8,647 nucleotides of DNA, taken from JAGPIS01 sp964635545 (lineage in GTDB: Bacteria; Bacteroidota; Bacteroidia; Bacteroidales; Marinilabiliaceae). Under the pieces are notes generated by a model. The model searched no databases, was not told the DNA's origin, and saw only the letters and a list, made by a program, of their open reading frames with translations. The DNA lies in NCBI GenBank assembly GCA_964635545.1, contig CAZWOA010000110.1, forward strand, positions 1 through 8,647, read 5' to 3'. Of the stretch, positions 6,132 through 8,647 are shown one piece after another. The stretch's first letter is position 1, and each line of letters begins with the position of its first letter. The translations under genes were made by a program, and so were the position numbers.

Positions 6132-7447
6132 AAAAATTACTTTACATACTGATTTACACCATCTTATCAACTTCACTACTCACCTCTTGCCAATCGGACC
6201 AAGCGAGAAGTAAGGTTTTAAAGATATATAACTGGTCGGATTACATTGACGAACAGCTGCTTATCGATTTTCCGATATGGTATAAAGAACAGACCGGCGA
6301 AGATTTAAGAATCGTATATCAGGTGTTCGACATGAACGAGGTGATGTACACCAAGATAGTGCTCGGCCAGGAGGATTTCGACCTTGCATGCCCCACTCAG
6401 GCTGTGATTGAGCGAATGCTTAAACGCGACCTGCTGTTGCCTATCTCTTCGGATATCGACTCGGCCAACTATTTCCTCGATAACATATCGCCCTTTATTC
6501 AGAAACAGGTAGATTATTTCAGCACTTCGCAATATGACGCCAACAAATATATAGTGCCATACATGTGGGGAATTTCGGGCATTTTATACAATCCGGAGCA
6601 TATCAGCAATGAGGAAGTGAGTAGCTGGAACTGTATGTGGGACGAAAAAAACAAAGGTAAAATATTGATGAAGGACAGCTACTGGGATGCCTATAATATG
6701 GCAATTATCTATGCCCTTCACGATAAAGCCCAAAATAATGACAGCCTCTACGTAATAGCCAACCGCCATACCGATGACGACATACGTATTGCCGAAGAGA
6801 AACTGAAAGAGCTGAAGCCCAATCTGGCAGGCTGGGAAGCCGATTTTGGCAAGGAGATGATGACAAAAGGCAAACTGTGGCTTAGTTACGCATGGAGCGG
6901 CGATGCAGTGTGGTCTATCGAAGAGGCTGAACAAGTGGGTGTTAACCTTGAATTTGAAGTTCCTAAAGAGGGCAGTAACATTTGGTTCGACGGATGGGTA
7001 ATACCCAAATATGCACGTAACGTAAAGGCAGCCACCTACTTTCTTAACTATATCTGTCAACCGGAGATTGCACTTCTCAACATGGATGTGTCGGGCTACT
7101 CAAGCGCCGTGGCAACCCCCGAAATACTTGATGAGATGATTGACAGCACATTCACCGAGCCTGTAAATCTTTCATATCTATTTGGAAATGAATACGATTC
7201 AGTTTTTATCAACCCAATTCGCTATCCTGATGAGTCGGTTATTGAAAGATGCGTTCTTATTCATGATTTCCTCGATAAAAACGACGAAGTGCTGGAGATG
7301 TGGAGTCGTGCCAAGGGCGACAACCTCAACACAGGAATGGCTGTGCTAATACTCGGTTTTTTCCTTGCCTTGGCAGGCTGGACCATATATCAAAAAGTAA
7401 ATAAAGAGATAAAAAGGTACCACAGAATAAAACGCCAAAAACACTGA
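6128..7447 (+). CDS. potD: Polyamine-binding lipoprotein PotD with extra C-terminal transmembrane helix
   Basis: The extracytoplasmic receptor of the importer, 439 residues against 348 in E. coli PotD. The N-terminus is a lipoprotein signal with lipobox LLTSC, lipidated at C21. The mature part starts with the family hallmark LKIYNWSDYID (31-41); other ligand-site positions are W256 and D259 in SYAWSGDA and W286 and D288 in IWFDGWVIPK. By family knowledge these stack on and hold the polyamine chain. S37, D38 and D259 resemble putrescine-specific PotF, whereas W286 resembles PotD, so putrescine, spermidine or both are possible. Unusually, residues about 402-421 form a hydrophobic helix followed by a basic tail (about 10 Lys/Arg in the last 17), which would anchor the protein in the inner membrane. 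The residues after C21 (QSDQ) are not strongly acidic, so a surface-export signal is unlikely. It ends the operon, overlapping potC by four bases. Confidence 0.9.
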   Translation: MKKLLYILIYTILSTSLLTSCQSDQARSKVLKIYNWSDYIDEQLLIDFPIWYKEQTGEDLRIVYQVFDMNEVMYTKIVLGQEDFDLACPTQAVIERMLKRDLLLPISSDIDSANYFLDNISPFIQKQVDYFSTSQYDANKYIVPYMWGISGILYNPEHISNEEVSSWNCMWDEKNKGKILMKDSYWDAYNMAIIYALHDKAQNNDSLYVIANRHTDDDIRIAEEKLKELKPNLAGWEADFGKEMMTKGKLWLSYAWSGDAVWSIEEAEQVGVNLEFEVPKEGSNIWFDGWVIPKYARNVKAATYFLNYICQPEIALLNMDVSGYSSAVATPEILDEMIDSTFTEPVNLSYLFGNEYDSVFINPIRYPDESVIERCVLIHDFLDKNDEVLEMWSRAKGDNLNTGMAVLILGFFLALAGWTIYQKVNKEIKRYHRIKRQKH

Positions 7448-7459
7448 TTATCAATAACA

Positions 7460-8647
7460 TTAACGGGTAGCACCAACAAACGGTGCTACCCACTCCTCTA
7501 TTTTACGCCTCACCTCAACTGCTCTTTCTGAGTGATGATTAACAATGATGCAAAATGCCAATCTGCGACCATCCTTGCGGTTGATATATCCTGCATAGCC
7601 ATACACACCGTTCATTGAGCCACTTTTAGCCTTTATCCGGCCAACCAAATCCTTACTGCGCCACATATTACGTATAGTGCCATCAATGCCACTGGTGGGC
7701 AGTGAGCCGTAGAAATGTGCAAATGTAGATTTACCGGCCATCTCCACTAGCAATTTAGCTGCATCACCAGCCGAGAAGGCATTAAAAGGTGATAATCCGG
7801 AGCCATCATAAAGCGGGAAAGAGGTGATATTCAGCGAGTCGGCAATATAATTCTGAACTGCTTTTGCTGATGAGTCCCAATCGGTTCTGCCTGCCTGCCT
7901 GCCAATGGCCAGAAACAGATGGTCGGCATAAAGATTATTGCTGTTTTTATTCACCACCTTGCACAACTCCCATAATTCGGGCGATTCGATGGAGAATAAG
8001 AGTTTGCTATCACCAGCAACATCAATAGTCTTAACATCTGATTCAATGACACTTACGCCATTTCTTCCAAGTTTATCAAAAATAGCATTAATAAAAACAA
8101 GATGAGGCTGAGGCATAGCACCTCTTACAACAAAACGGCTCCTTCCGGCAGGAATACCTCCACTAACATACCAGCTATTGCAACCTGCAACACCATAAAT
8201 ATAAGCACTATCGCCAGCTTCGGCACGCGAAAGAACATAGGATTTGGGCTTGAAGCCAATCTCTGGCTCCACACCTACCACAGTGCACAGTTCGCCTATT
8301 TTTTGAGGTGATTTAAGATAAAGTCTGAAAATATTATCAGAAAAAGTTAATGACGACGGGAGTGCACCAAAATAGTTGCCCATATCCTCCCACACACGTA
8401 ACGAAGGCTGCCTCACATCACCAAAGAAAGAGATATCGGCAACTACGCCACCTGTTAACTTATTGATTTTATTATCCTTAAGCAGCCCGGCAAGTTTTGA
8501 AGCTATATGGTCAATATCATTATTAGAAAAATGGGAAGAGCACAATGACGGGTCGCCGCCACCCTTAACTATCACTCTATCACGCACTTCATCATAATAG
8601 AAAGAAGTGGAAAAACGGTAATGGGTGCCTAAAATATCGAGAGCCGC
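7460..8647 (-). CDS. dacB: PBP4-type D-alanyl-D-alanine carboxypeptidase/endopeptidase (S13), N-terminus outside window
   Basis: The frame stays open to the right edge, so the visible protein is 395 residues of a family usually about 450-480 long. Periplasmic PBP4 enzymes trim pentapeptide stems and cut peptide cross-links in peptidoglycan. The segment AALDILGTHYRFST at the very edge is the one that normally follows the catalytic SxxK by some 10-15 residues, so the nucleophile lies just outside. Visible family marks are KGGGDPSL (28-35), the DGSGLSPFN block (281-289) corresponding to the region of the second (SxN) motif, and KSGSMNGVYGYAGY (341-354), the KTG-type third motif. A GTG at 8587 is not the start, since homology continues upstream. 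The gene converges on potD; only 12 bases separate the two stop codons, and its last codons form a perfect inverted repeat. Confidence 0.93.
   Translation of the reverse strand, partial: AALDILGTHYRFSTSFYYDEVRDRVIVKGGGDPSLCSSHFSNNDIDHIASKLAGLLKDNKINKLTGGVVADISFFGDVRQPSLRVWEDMGNYFGALPSSLTFSDNIFRLYLKSPQKIGELCTVVGVEPEIGFKPKSYVLSRAEAGDSAYIYGVAGCNSWYVSGGIPAGRSRFVVRGAMPQPHLVFINAIFDKLGRNGVSVIESDVKTIDVAGDSKLLFSIESPELWELCKVVNKNSNNLYADHLFLAIGRQAGRTDWDSSAKAVQNYIADSLNITSFPLYDGSGLSPFNAFSAGDAAKLLVEMAGKSTFAHFYGSLPTSGIDGTIRNMWRSKDLVGRIKAKSGSMNGVYGYAGYINRKDGRRLAFCIIVNHHSERAVEVRRKIEEWVAPFVGATR
7465..7491. repeat. Perfect 10-bp inverted repeat between convergent potD and dacB
   Basis: GGGTAGCACC (7465-7474) and GGTGCTACCC (7482-7491) are exact reverse complements around a 7-base loop. 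It starts 17 bases after the potD stop and encodes the last residues of DacB (VAPFVGATR). The stable GC-rich stem suggests transcript-end formation or 3'-end protection, possibly in both directions, but neither side is followed by a T run, so it is not a standard intrinsic terminator. Confidence 0.6.

Noticed and set aside
6584..7060. Minus-strand open frame of 158 codons inside potD
   Set aside because: It is fully within a well-supported gene on the other strand, is rich in odd residue combinations and shows no family motif.
1..8647. Defence system, CRISPR array, mobile element or secondary-metabolite cluster
   Set aside because: No repeats with regular spacing, transposase, integrase, nuclease-effector or toxin-like genes are present; genes are core transport, repair and cell-wall functions.

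Overview
The window looks like a stretch of a Bacteroidales-type (phylum Bacteroidota) chromosome, probably from a draft or metagenome-assembled genome. The reasons are: promoter boxes of the TAnnTTTG type upstream of genes, mostly no Shine-Dalgarno sequence before start codons, an AT-leaning base composition, and a Bacteroidales-style elongated PotA and membrane-anchored PotD. Genus cannot be told from this sequence. A run of exactly 100 Ns (2376-2475) marks a scaffold join of unknown true length, so linkage between the left part (1-2375) and the right part (2476-8647) rests on the assembler.

Left part, all on the plus strand: the C-terminal 170 residues of an alkaline phosphatase (1-513) closed by a clear intrinsic terminator; a ZupT-type ZIP metal transporter (678-1499); endonuclease III, nth (1528-2190), 28 bases after zupT and probably co-transcribed with it; an AT-rich hairpin; and then a compact unit with a promoter (2272-2301), about 45 noncoding bases and a perfect 10-bp GCAA-capped terminator hairpin that runs into the Ns. 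That unit is best read as a small RNA of about 70 nt and is the least explained element here.

Right part: a minus-strand class I SAM-dependent methyltransferase cut off by the gap (2476-2873), transcribed divergently from a complete four-gene polyamine importer operon, potABCD (3132-7447). The operon is tightly packed: 13 bases between potA and potB, and ATGA overlaps at potB/potC and potC/potD. PotA is the ATPase, PotB and PotC are the two permeases, and PotD is the extracytoplasmic binding lipoprotein; together they would import putrescine and/or spermidine. PotA carries a tandemly duplicated C-terminal domain. PotD has both an N-terminal lipobox and a C-terminal transmembrane helix. A convergent PBP4-type D-Ala-D-Ala carboxypeptidase, dacB (7460-8647, minus strand), runs off the right edge, and a perfect 10-bp inverted repeat sits inside its last codons, 17 bases past the potD stop.

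No RNA genes of known class, CRISPR arrays, insertion sequences or prophage genes were seen. Most of the window is ordinary core metabolism; the candidate small RNA and the architectures of PotA and PotD are the points worth a closer look.
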